Assembly (NCBI GenBank): GCA_027186245.1
Contig: CP114492.1
Location: forward strand, 2,301,501 to 2,365,500
DNA: 64,000 nt
Reading direction: 5' to 3'
Origin: Coriaria nepalensis
Lineage: Eukaryota; Streptophyta; Magnoliopsida; Cucurbitales; Coriariaceae
Shown piece after piece: positions 35,966 through 46,900 of this stretch; the stretch's first letter is position 1, and every line of letters begins with the position of its first letter. Position numbers and translations under genes: made by a program. Below the pieces are notes generated by a model that was not told where the DNA came from, made no database searches, and worked only from the letters and a program-made list of their open reading frames with translations.

Positions 35966-37840
35966 CTCCTAGAGTTAGACATAGCATTTTTCTTGATAAG
36001 TTTAATCTTGATTATCATAGGTATATGTAATATGTATACAAAAAAATTAATTCATATTATTAATTATGTCATAAAATTCATATGTATTATTAGTTTATAT
36101 TTTAGATGTTTTTTTATACAATTTTATCCAATCAAAGAAAAAATAATAATATATTTATTAGATATTATAATAACTAATAAACTATCTTAATTGAGTTGGG
36201 TGTATTTAATTTTGCATAAAATTATATCTAAATTATCTTATAAATATTTTTTAAAAAAGAAAATCAATTTAAAATTTAATCGGATATTTATTTATTTTAT
36301 TAATAGAAAAAGAATATTATAACTTAATAAATAAAATTTCATTCACGAGGCCATAAAAAAGACCAAAGACCTCAGCATGGAAGCAAGTTGGGCTAAACAA
36401 AACTCCTGGCACAAAGCAACAATAGGATATGACCGGAAGAATTCCGAACCAAACCTCCACAGCTCGACTGAGCAGACAAAGAATTAAAAAGATCATTCAA
36501 CTTTCAGTACCGACGTAAAGATGGATGATGCCAAATACAAAGTGTTGACCATCGTTGCATACTTGCAATATATCCCTGCAACCCAATTTATGTAGGATCT
36601 CTTTGTTGAGAGTGGTTTTTGGAGAAAAAAATGGTCGAACAAGAAAGAATCTCCCTAACCCGGATGATTAATATATATTTAATACCTTTTCATATTTCTA
36701 CTTCCGTTCATTAGAAAATTTTATTGATTTTTTTAAATTTTTCTCAAAATAATGTAACCGATAGTATTTGGTGATTTTTGTTTATCAGGTCCCATGAATG
36801 AATTTTATATATATAACATAATATCATATAATATAATGTATAAAGACGGTTCATGATTAATTGGGATTTAAAGTCAAAATTAGAATTGGAGATTCATTTA
36901 ATATAAATATATTTTTTAAAAATTATATATATATAAATTATGTTATTTTTTTAACCAAAAATTTACTTTAATAAAATAAAATGGGAGAAAAAAATTCATT
37001 AATTATTTCATCTTTTTTAAATTTTTTTATATTTTTTATGAATCTGAGAGTGGGAGAAAATTTTTTTTCTTAAATTTTTATTTTATTTTATCCCCTTATA
37101 AAAAGAATTTTTGAAATTTCCCCTCACCCAAAATTTTCTTATAAATATTCACTCTTTCATTCTAATTTTTCTTCACATTTTTTCACATACACACTCTCTC
37201 AATCTCTTATATAATCTTCTAATAGTCTAATTTATAATTAATTTTCATTTTTTTATAATCTGTAATTTTCTTATTATTAATCTCAATTTCTTATCTTTAT
37301 CCCTTGTTATATCTCCTATCCTTATTCCTTAATCTCAAATAATCTCTCTTATTTTAATAATATTTTATTATGAATATTTTATTTAAAAAAAATCGGGCCT
37401 ATTTTAGGCCCGATCGAACCCGGCTCATTTTAAGTCTGGATGAGCTCGAGATAAACTTTTAGGGCTTTCTTGGCCGGGCTGGGCCAGGTCAATTTTAGGC
37501 TCGATCGAACTCGGATGGGCTCAGGATAAACTCAAAAAGCTTTCCGGACCAGACCCAAATATACATTTTTAAAACAGACTAATCCAGTCTGACCCATTTT
37601 TTTTTCCAAACCGGGCCAAACCGACCCTAAATAATAAAAAACCTTAAAAAAACCAGGCCGGCCCATTTTAACAACTCTATCCTCATCCATTAAAGATAAT
37701 CTCATAATTAATGAGATTTGATTGAAATGAATTTGGTGTATTATATGGTTAAAAATTTTCTGTAAAAATAATAAAATAAAAGATGAAAATGAAAATGAAA
37801 TGGCACTCGTTGATTGGCTTTTCACACGTAATGTCTGAAA
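35966..37840. other. AT-rich spacer with repeat islands
   Basis: 36340-36620 is an island of more balanced composition (motifs such as AAGACCAAAGACCTCAGCA) and looks like the noncoding end of another element, but I cannot assign it. 36660-37380 is AT-rich without coding signal. 37390-37660 is described separately. Confidence 0.4.
37390..37660. repeat. Imperfect tandem GGCCCGATCGAAC repeat
   Basis: Two diverged copies (about 37396-37490 and 37493-37560) share AGGC(C/T)CGATCGAAC(C/T)CGG, GAGCTCGAGATAAAC or GGCTCAGGATAAAC, and GGGCTTTC or AGCTTTCC. A weaker third stretch with CCGGGCC and AACCGACC follows. These are short dispersed noncoding repeats of plant genomes. Confidence 0.55.
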
Positions 37841-38381
37841 CCTTTATTGTCGCTCGATCCTTCCCTTCGTTCCACTCCAGTCTCCACTCTGCCTCTCTCT
37901 CTCTCTCTCTCTCATCTTCTATTTCAGAGTTTGTTGAGCAAAAGGTTGAGTAGAACCCAGGTTTCCCCTAATTTCAAGTATATTCCCGGGTTAGGGTTTG
38001 TTTCTCGAAGTTTCCGTTCGCGCATTTTCGATTCGGTGAATTTGACTCCGATTCCCTTCCGGCGTCGATCTCTCCCTGAGCTCCGATCGCTCGCATCATC
38101 TTCGATCGCCCCCCTAGCAAAAACTATGGTGGCGATTTCTTCAAGAAATTGCAGTTTTCGTACATCTCGGTCAAGCTTTTATCCGATTGTTAATTGCTGT
38201 CTTTGTTGTTCGATATCTAGGTCTTCTCCGTAGCTTTTGTGAATTTATGGGCGTTTAAGGGGCGAAATTTGATGATGTAATTTGTATTAAGGTTTATTCA
38301 GATTAGGTTTTCTTTGTTCGTTTTGAGATCGAGGGTAATTCTGATTCGTCTTTTGGGATTTTCGTTCGTTTGTTCGAGGCT
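37841..38381 (+). promoter_or_regulatory. Promoter and long 5' leader of the PTPMT1-type gene
   Basis: Holds a CT microsatellite at 37892-37913 and GC-richer sequence from 37840 on, as in a transcribed leader. An open frame at 37847-38233 has no ATG at its start and no protein features. 38270-38339 is repeated without change at 50181-50250. Confidence 0.5.
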
Positions 38382-40532
38382 ATGTATATAGAGGAAGTGA
38401 AGGAAGGGGATGGGGCGGAGAATAGGGAAGGAGGAAAGTCATCTGTTGGAGATTGTGATTTGAGAAGCCATAGAATCGTTGTGTCCAATACGAAAAGGAT
38501 TTTGGTTGGAGCTGGAGCTAGGGCGCTCTTTTATCCAACTCTACTATACAATGTTGTCAGGAACAACCTTCAGGTTGAATTCCGATGGTGGGATAGGGTT
38601 GATGAGGTATAATTTCCCTTGTCATCCTTTTCAGATTTAGCTACACTGTTTGTATCGTATACCAATAAATTCTATGTTTCTTGGTGTATTTTTAGATGAT
38701 ATATGAAATCAATTGTTTCAGAACTTTTCTGTTTATGTTATGAGTTTCTTGCCAGGAATATGTTTCTTTTTGATCTTATGATTTCAACACCCAATTTTCA
38801 GTTTATACTGTTAGGTGCTGTTCCATTCCCTTCTGATGTTCCTCGCTTAAAGGAACTTGGGGTTGGAGGAGTGATTACACTGAATGAACCATATGAGACC
38901 TTGGTTCCTACAAATCTGTATCATGTAAGTGTTTTCTATCCTTTCTATTTCATTGTTTGGATTGATTTGTAAGATCCTATGATATTTGGTGTTTTTGATC
39001 TTGTTGGGGGTGGAGGTGAGTGTTTGTGATGGTGTGCTTATTATAGGAGCTTTTCCTTTTTAATGCATAGTTCTGGGGCCAGCTCCCTACTTTTGAATTT
39101 TTTCCTTTTTTAATGCATAGTTATGATTTCAAATATGTGCAGGCTCTTGACATTGATCATCTTGTGATCCCAACAAGGGACTATTGTTTTGCACCTTCAA
39201 TGAGTGACATTACCCGCGCGGTAGACTTTATTCACGGTAATCTTTCTTTTTTCATACTGATTTTCCCTGTTTGTATGGTATTTCATGAAGGATTTATCTA
39301 AATTCTGCATTTTTTATGTGTTTATTACTAATAAATGATTACATGAAGAAAAATCATTGGGTGGGCAAACTACCTATGTCCACTGCAAAGCTGGACGAGG
39401 ACGCAGCACAACTGTTGTAATATGCTACCTGGTTTGTTCTAAAAAATTAAACAACTTTCAACTATAAAACTTATATTACAACTATCTTTTTTTCTATTTT
39501 TTTTTTTCATGGGCTTTAAACCAAGTGTCCTCGTCCTTCTGGGCTTTTTGTTTTCTGTAGGTGCAGTACAAGCAGATTACACCAGATGCTGCATATGATT
39601 ATCTAAGGTCAATTAGACGAAGGGTGCTTTTAGCGTCTTCCCAGTGGCAGGTATTCTCACTGTCCTGAACTATTGTTGCCTTCCCAGATTATAATTTTAA
39701 CCATTTCTATCATTCAAGTCTTCAAAAGCTAGAGCTTTTACTCCCATTATTGTTCTATGTCTTGTAGTCACCTTGTTGAGATTCTGAATTTGCGTCGTTT
39801 AATGCCTTCTGTCTGAAAATTGCTTAGTTCCTTCCCCCCCCCCCCCCCCCCCCCCCCTTACTGAGGTCAATGTAGTTCTTTCGGTTCCATGTTATTACTA
39901 ATGATTAGAGGGATGTTAGTAGTATGTTATGCACATTAGGAATTATATAGGGTACATTTCAGTAATTAATGCTGAATTCCAGTTCAGGCTCACATAATCT
40001 AACCTAACTACTAGATTTTAGTGAAATAGGGCTTCTGTTATTTTGTTATATTTCACTCTACCCAAAACACAAGCTCCCGAAATTCTATTTACATTGTTTT
40101 GATCCTTGTACCTCTTATTTAAAATCTAATCGCCAATTGCAGGCTGTCCAAGAATTCTACCATCGTAAGGTGAAAAAGACACCTATTTTCCACCACCAAA
40201 TGACTGATCTGCTTATGAAAATGCCGAGATTGGAACAAGTCTCACAAGATGTCTCGTTTGACGATAGCTCCGTAGTTCTTGTAACCAAATCCGATCTAGA
40301 AGGATATGAAAACGATCTTTGTTCTGTTGGAAATGAAATAAGGGCAGATGTAAGTGTCATATACCGATTTAGGGTAGCTGGTCAGTCTGCTCTGGGTAGG
40401 ATATCATGCCTATGGGTTCGTTGCCGTGGGGAACACCAGAATATTCCCAGGGAGAAGCTAAGTAGGGAAGGTAGCTGCTCAATCAGGACCACTCATCTGG
40501 AAGGTATCGGTGTGGATATTCAAGTGTACTGA
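38382..40532 (+). CDS. PTPMT1: PTPMT1/DSP8-type dual-specificity phosphatase (6 exons, 334 aa)
   Basis: Relatives dephosphorylate phosphatidylglycerophosphate, giving phosphatidylglycerol for membranes (cardiolipin precursor in mitochondria). Exons: 38382-38606, 38802-38924, 39143-39236, 39349-39431, 39561-39650, 40143-40532; all GT-AG with matching phases. The start MYIEEV agrees with plant relatives I recall. The active-site loop HCKAGRGRS puts the catalytic Cys at 160 and the phosphate-binding Arg at 166 (CX5R). Asp129 in IPTRDY is a candidate general acid. FILLGAVPFPSDV and GGVITLNEPYETL are family blocks. The N-terminal ALFYPTLLYN stretch is hydrophobic and could help membrane targeting. 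The ~130-residue C-terminal part (last exon) has no domain I know. The gene appears intact. Confidence 0.94.
39834..39857. repeat. 24-C homopolymer in PTPMT1-type gene, intron 5
   Basis: An uninterrupted run of C inside the 492-base intron; the length may be inexact because such runs are hard to sequence. Confidence 0.9.
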
Positions 40533-41343
40533 ATTTGGTGTAAAGGTCTCTTTCTTTTTCTCTGTCGTATATATAGTGTATCACCAAAATGTTGGTTTTT
40601 GCTTTTGTTGTCTCTGTAAATCGAGTTGTTTCATGTTGCCGTGATTTGGAATGGAAGCAAAAAATGGAATATTGGCCCAAATAAAAGTGTTTTTACACAA
40701 ATATCTAAGAAATCTCTCAATAATTATATTTTAAGAATAATATTTTCGAATGTAATTTTTTTAGTAAAATGTTTAGATAGATAAATTTAGAAGAAATAGA
40801 TCTAAAATAGATATAATTTATTTGAAAATTATTATTTAAAGAAAAGAAACACAATTAAATAAGTAAATTAAATTCCTTGAGATTTTGGCTAAAAGGAGAG
40901 AGATGCTTTTTATTATTTAAAAATATATATATATATTTGAAGCATAATTCTTTACTTCAAATACGAAACTAGAAAAAGAAAAAGAAAAAGATTAGAGACT
41001 TCAGTCATGAAGACACTTCCAATTTCAGTATCTAAAGTATATTGTAACCTGCACCCTAACCTAATCTAAAAATTTAATACCTTAGAGGCAAAATTGAGAA
41101 ATGTTAAAAATTTAGGGGAATTGTTAGATTAAATTAAAAATCAGGGACTTACTTTCATTGTAAGTAACCAAAATATCAAAATATAGCAAGAAGAAATGAA
41201 GTTCACTCGCTAGCTGAACTAGTTAAGACAGTAGTTAGTTAGTTAAATACCGAACCCTCTCTTACACCATAAACAGTTGAGAATTCATCCTCCTCATCTG
41301 ATATTATACATTTTCTTAATTGCGAAGCTTGCTTTTCTTACCC
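40533..41343. other. 3' flank of the phosphatase gene and promoter of the LRR gene
   Basis: AT-rich. An AAAAAG run lies at 40974-40990, next to a block (40990-41042) that recurs at 50279-50335. No gene is seen. Confidence 0.5.
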
Positions 41344-43998
41344 ATGGCTTCTCCTTCTCCCCCCAACGATCAACCTCAAAACCCGAAGCTGGAACCTGGG
41401 CAGCCAATTTCTGAATTAATCAAAACCATATCCATTCTGCTCGAAAAGTTTAAGCGGGTCGAAAAACTCGGTTCTGATCTCCCTCGCACCTCCTCTCAAG
41501 AAAACGCCGATGTCAGCAAAAAAGGTGATGCCGGCAAACAGGTATCGCCGCAGCCACATGAAGACCAAGGTCACAGCAATCGCAGTGAAGAAAAGCTCGA
41601 ATCTTCACATGAAGACAAAAAAGATGAAGATCGACCTGAAGCCGAGGGCGATAGAGATCACAGGGACTCGCTGCCGCAGGGGCATGAATCTCTGCCTGAG
41701 ATCACTCCAGCCACCCGAGCGAGCACCGGCGACGATGGCCAAAGTACTGAACCGAAGATCGAAGAGCCCGAAGATGATAAAACAGCACGAAGCGGAGGCG
41801 ATGAGCATAAAAAAAGCGACGATGGAGAAAGCACAACCAGCGGCAAAAAACCCAAAGAGCATAAAGTAAAGAAGTTGAGCAAAAAACTGGAACAGCTCAA
41901 GGACGCCTTGGACGAGCTGGTGAAATGCGAGGCTAGGGTGAGCAAGATTTCGACTCCGATTAATAAAAACATGGATGAGATTCTTAAAGACATAGAGGCC
42001 TGGAGAAGTGGCCCAGCTCATGCCAGCGAAATGGAGCTGAATAGGCTCGATGGAATAATCAAGGCCGTGAGGAAGCTCAAGGGATTGGTTCCGTTTCTAC
42101 CAAAGCACTCTACTGGTTTCGGAGTTCACCATGGTGTGAAAACGGACTATGGCTCTGTTTTCAGAAAGATCGCAGAGCTGCCTAACCTTCACGATGAAGG
42201 AGTCTATAAGAAACATGCCGTGTCTGCAGAAATCCGGAAAGTTTTCGACAGTTTGGATGATGGTAAAAAACTTTGTTTGTTGTGTTTTGCGGTTTTTCCA
42301 GAAAAAGCAGTGATCAAGAGGAGGATCTTGACCTATTGGTGGGTCGGAGAACGGCTTATCGATCTTCAAGTTCCCGCGAAAAGTCACTCCTTTCAGGAGA
42401 AATTGCTGCCATCTTGGTGCATTAGGAAAGGTCAATCCGAGCCTCAAGTTGCCGAGAAAGAGAGTCCAATGATTCGTGCCGCTGGAGCAATGAATCCAAA
42501 CCCTGAGCCAAAAGTTGGTGCGACGACTTCTGTGACTAGCACTGGAGAACTGAATCCTAACGCTAAGCCAGAAGTTGGCCTGACGATTCTTGCCACTGAA
42601 GAAATGAATCGGAAGGCTAACCCAGAAGTTGAGAAGAAGCCTACCTCGCCTGAGCGGATTGCTGATGATATTCTGAAAGAATTTGTAGAGAAAGGTCTGA
42701 TCGAGACTTGTTGGAAGATGCGTAGGAAGGAAGACAAAAGCTACATGATGCCACCTATTGTCCGAACCGGGATAATATTGCTCGCTAAAGAGTCTAAGTT
42801 CTTTGAATATGATCCCAAGGGGATTCCGACATCAGATTTCCTTGAATGTGGAAGGAGTTGTTTGACCGAAACCCAAAAACAACAGGAAAAGACAAGCTTG
42901 CTGGAAATGGAGGATTTGGAGAGAAAGGAAGCGGTTGCTATGAAGAAATTGAGAACAATCTTCAACGTAAGCCAGCCATTCCCGGATTTAGAATTAGAGG
43001 CATTGGCCAACAGGACGAATACTAATGTAAATCAGGTCAAAACTGTCGAATGGCTTCTCAAGATGAGGATGCTCAATGTTCTTTATCTGGGTAGTTGGGA
43101 CAGCTCTGGAGCCGGGCATTTTGAGGTAGAAAGTACCGATTTCTTGAACGGTTTGGCGAGTATGAACAAGTTGAGGTTTCTAAGTCTCCAAGGAATTTTC
43201 CGGATCATTGAGCTTCCAAAATGTATAAAAAAGCTCAAGAATCTCAGGATCTTAGACCTTAAAGCCTGTCATAATCTAGAAAAGCTGCCTAGAGGTATAT
43301 GTTCACTTACAAAACTAACCCATTTGGATATCTCAGATTGTTTCATGCTCGATGGCATGCCGAAAGGCTTGTCGTCTCTTATGGAGCTTCAGGTCCTCAA
43401 AGGGTTTGTTGTAAGTGGTTTGGCCGGAAAGTTCTGTAGTATTGTTGATCTGAAAGATCTGAAGAACCTGAGGAAATTGAGTGTTATTACGAATAGAAAG
43501 GGATTCCCGAATCAAAAGGAGTTGTTTGCTCTTAACCGTCTCGGACTGAAGGGCTCGCTTACAAAGCTATCAATAACATGGGGAGAAATCGAGAAAGATA
43601 AAATAGAAAAAGATGACCGAAAAACAGGTCCAGAAAGAACTTCCAGCAAGTCTCGATTGAAAAATCATATTCCAACAGACATGGACGAACTTCCGGAAAA
43701 GCTGGAGAAACTGGATTTGCGGTGTTTTCGGGAAGGAAAATTACCGGCGTGGGTGGTGCCGGGAAAGCTGAAGAGGTTGAAGAAGCTGTATATTAGGGGT
43801 GGGATACTTGGTGACCTTGGGAGTGAGAAGTGGGAGGTTGAGACTTTGTATTTGAAGTACTTGACTGAGTTGGAGATTGATTGGTTCAAACTGCGGGAAA
43901 AATTTCCCAATCTGAGTCGCTTGGAGTGGGTGGATTGCCCAAGGACTAGCCTCTTCCCTTGTGATGAGAATGGAATTTGGATCAAGCTCGATACTTAG
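41344..43998 (+). CDS. LRR protein with winged-helix-like block, no NB domain (884 aa, single exon)
   Basis: Probable immune-receptor-like scaffold of the group I recall as At5g45500/At5g45520; function unknown. ATG at 41344 (MASPSPPND); the upstream in-frame codon is only TTG. Order: charged, disordered region (about 1-175, rich in D/E/K/S/H); basic coiled-coil-like stretch (about 175-260); a block resembling the NLR winged helix (about 294-340: KLCLLCFAVFPE, then YWWVGERLI); three imperfect ~20-residue repeats (about 382-433, N-x-x-P-E-V); a second block with MMPPIVRTGIILLAKESKFF (about 467-487) where NLRs carry MHD; LRRs (about 560-700 and 790-880; LRFLSLQGI, LRILDLKAC). No P-loop, kinase-2 or GLPL is present. 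It lies tail-to-tail with the NB-ARC-only gene 4.6 kb on. Whether it pairs with that protein is inference. Confidence 0.88.
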   Translation: MASPSPPNDQPQNPKLEPGQPISELIKTISILLEKFKRVEKLGSDLPRTSSQENADVSKKGDAGKQVSPQPHEDQGHSNRSEEKLESSHEDKKDEDRPEAEGDRDHRDSLPQGHESLPEITPATRASTGDDGQSTEPKIEEPEDDKTARSGGDEHKKSDDGESTTSGKKPKEHKVKKLSKKLEQLKDALDELVKCEARVSKISTPINKNMDEILKDIEAWRSGPAHASEMELNRLDGIIKAVRKLKGLVPFLPKHSTGFGVHHGVKTDYGSVFRKIAELPNLHDEGVYKKHAVSAEIRKVFDSLDDGKKLCLLCFAVFPEKAVIKRRILTYWWVGERLIDLQVPAKSHSFQEKLLPSWCIRKGQSEPQVAEKESPMIRAAGAMNPNPEPKVGATTSVTSTGELNPNAKPEVGLTILATEEMNRKANPEVEKKPTSPERIADDILKEFVEKGLIETCWKMRRKEDKSYMMPPIVRTGIILLAKESKFFEYDPKGIPTSDFLECGRSCLTETQKQQEKTSLLEMEDLERKEAVAMKKLRTIFNVSQPFPDLELEALANRTNTNVNQVKTVEWLLKMRMLNVLYLGSWDSSGAGHFEVESTDFLNGLASMNKLRFLSLQGIFRIIELPKCIKKLKNLRILDLKACHNLEKLPRGICSLTKLTHLDISDCFMLDGMPKGLSSLMELQVLKGFVVSGLAGKFCSIVDLKDLKNLRKLSVITNRKGFPNQKELFALNRLGLKGSLTKLSITWGEIEKDKIEKDDRKTGPERTSSKSRLKNHIPTDMDELPEKLEKLDLRCFREGKLPAWVVPGKLKRLKKLYIRGGILGDLGSEKWEVETLYLKYLTELEIDWFKLREKFPNLSRLEWVDCPRTSLFPCDENGIWIKLDT

Positions 43999-46900
43999 AA
44001 GGTGGAGAAGGAGTCATGGCTTAAAAAAACAAGTCACTAATTGTGTGTGATGTGCATTTACATTATCACTTGTCAACTTCAATCTTGATTTTTGCATTAC
44101 TATGTATTATGTTTTATTGCTCTTAATTTCGGTTCAATTGTTGTAACGGGGCACACGCCAAGTTCAAAGATCCGAGATACCTTAGATTTCATATTTATAT
44201 TTACGACTAAATGATATATTATTCCTCTAAATTTTTATTTTATTAGATTTAGATCCCTCAAATTTATAAAGTTAGAATTACATCCTTTTAAATTTTATAA
44301 ATTGAAATGATGTATTTAAAGAAAATTGACCGAATTGACCAAATTGTATTTAAAGAAAATTGCAAAAAATGTTCTATGATGCAAGTCTATTCACTCTATT
44401 CTTTAGGCTCTTTTCTACCGTGATTAAATTATGGCTTGAGCCGGCCGTTTTTAGTTTGAAAAAGAGCAAGGATGTATCACTTTGCTTAGTCTATAAAAAT
44501 TATGCCACTTAGTTTTAATTTTTTTTTTTTTTGTTTTTTCTCTTCTCTAAAGAAAAAAAAGAAGTCCTAAGCAAAATGAAGAAGGAGAATCTGAAGGGAA
44601 GCTACGGAATTCTTGAATTGTTTCCTTCAACCTTTCAATTTCCTTTGCAATGCCATCTTGTGAGTGATGTTGGGCTAGTTCAGTTTCATTGGAGATTCGA
44701 GGTGAGATCATGTTGTTAGGGCCGGTGCATGCGTTTTATGACTATGTATCAAAGTTGGGATTCTGATTTGGGTTAAATTGGGAAGACTTTGATTAATTAA
44801 ACATGTGTGGATTTGTTTTTCATGATTAGATCATTAAGTAATGCTTGTTTTTTTTTTTTTTTTTTGAGTCAAATTAGACTTAACCTCTTAAAATTACCAC
44901 CATTACTACCAAAAAAAAAATATGCTCATTATCGGAACCGCAAAAACACTACTAAATGACGAAATGTGCTACTAAATTACATTTAATGGGACACACGAGC
45001 AGCAAAATGCAGATGGCGTTGTGGGCATGCCGCTAAGTTTACATTAGCGGAAGTGAGTGTGCTACCAGTATTTGGTTTTTCGTTTAGTAGCACTTTTTGC
45101 AGGTCGGATCGGTGCTAACTAACATGAGTGCCATTGTGTTGCAAGTATACTGCTAATGTTTATAGCTAAATCCACCGATACTCTTTACGGGTCAGATTGG
45201 TGCAGCCAACATAAATGTTGTTGTGTGGTAGATATACCGCTAATGTTTTCAGCTAAATTTACTGGTACTTTTTTGCAGATCGAGTTAGTACAGCTAACAT
45301 GAAAGCATTATTTAGCAAGTTTACCACCAATGTTTGCCGCAAGATTTACGGGTACTATTTTACGGATTGCGTTGGTGCAACAAATTTTAGTGGCATGCTA
45401 TCATGTACCATTGAATTCCATTACTATATTATTGGCACTGTTCTAGTTCTATCACTAATTTCATCCGTTAATTTAGTGGTATCACTGATTACAAATTCAG
45501 ATACCGATAACATCACTTTGATGTTAATTAGAGATTTTTTGATTGTTAGTTAAAATTATCACTATTTTTCATTATTGATACATCTATTTGAAACAAAAAC
45601 TCTAAAAAAATATAATACATATTTAAGTTAAAATCTTATAATAGCTAGACAACAAAATACATTGTCATTATCCAACTTAAGTTCAATACTTAGATCCCAA
45701 TTATAAATCCAACTCAAGTACAAGCAGCAGAACAAAAGAAAAAAGGATGAAGTTTTTAACACAATTCCATCAAACACAAAATAAGATGATCCATAAAAGC
45801 TTCATCCAACTGGATGTCACTCCGGATACTAACATCATTGTCTACCGAAAAAAAGAAAGATTAACAAGACATAGTAATTAGAATACTCCAAATACGTAAA
45901 TAAGTAGTGTTATGCATACCGATACTTGGTGAGTAGAGACCATGGCTTCCTATTGACAACCTATGACCTTTTTCATTACAGTCTAAGGTAGAATTTACTG
46001 TTAAATTCATTTCCTATAATACAAGCATTAAAAGAGATAAATATTAGATATTCATATCTTGATATAAGAAAATTTCTCAAGTACAATCTAACTTCTCAAA
46101 TAATCACAAAGGTACAATTGTGAAAAAGGGAGAAAGTTACAATTATTCAATCAAGACACTTATGCAAAATCACTTGGTATAATCATCAAGCATTCTAGAA
46201 ACTTTTTCTAATGTCACAGATTCATAGATTCAACAAGAGATCTATATATCCCTAACCCACATTTCGCTGTTAAGACATAAAGTCAAAGCATTCAACATTC
46301 ATAGATTCAACAACAGACTTATATTCCTAACTCACATTTCGCAACTAAGACATAAAAGGTGAAGCAAAACCCAAAATCAATGTATTTGATATTTTACATG
46401 GATTTTTTGCATTTCGTTTTTTACAAATTGACCATGCTTGCATTTGGGCATTCTAGACCAAAGATTGGTTCTATTAGGAGCTCTCTCAGTAGCGTTTTGC
46501 TGTAACAAGGCACAAGATCACATTTAAATATCAATCTAAATCATATGATTAACATGAAGAAAACGAGTATGGAAATAGTACAAGCTTGTAGACAGAAAGA
46601 AAGAAGAATTTATCACTGAATGTGCAAGTCAAGTAAGGCTTTTCGACCCTCCTACATACAAATTTTTCTGATTTCTACACTTTGCTTGGCACTTATCTCT
46701 TTCCTCCTACACAATTTACATGATTAAGATAACTATTCATTTCAATTATGTTAAGTAAAAATTAATTATTTGATTTCAATTATTTACCTTTGCTTGGTTC
46801 GTAAACCACTGCGTTACAAGCCGAACAAATTATCTCCGATCAGTCTTGGATAGTGTTTATGGAGAAACCTCAACTAGCATCTTGTCGAGATTAAATAATT

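Noticed and set aside
37847..38233. 128-codon plus-strand open frame before the phosphatase gene
   Set aside because: It begins at TTG, lies in the CT-rich leader and has no domain.
41605..42021. 138-codon minus-strand open frame (and 111-codon neighbour 41658-41993)
   Set aside because: These are shadows of the charged, repetitive start of the LRR gene on the other strand.
44531..44719. 62-codon plus-strand open frame
   Set aside because: Low-complexity start and no homologous features; no reason to call it a gene.
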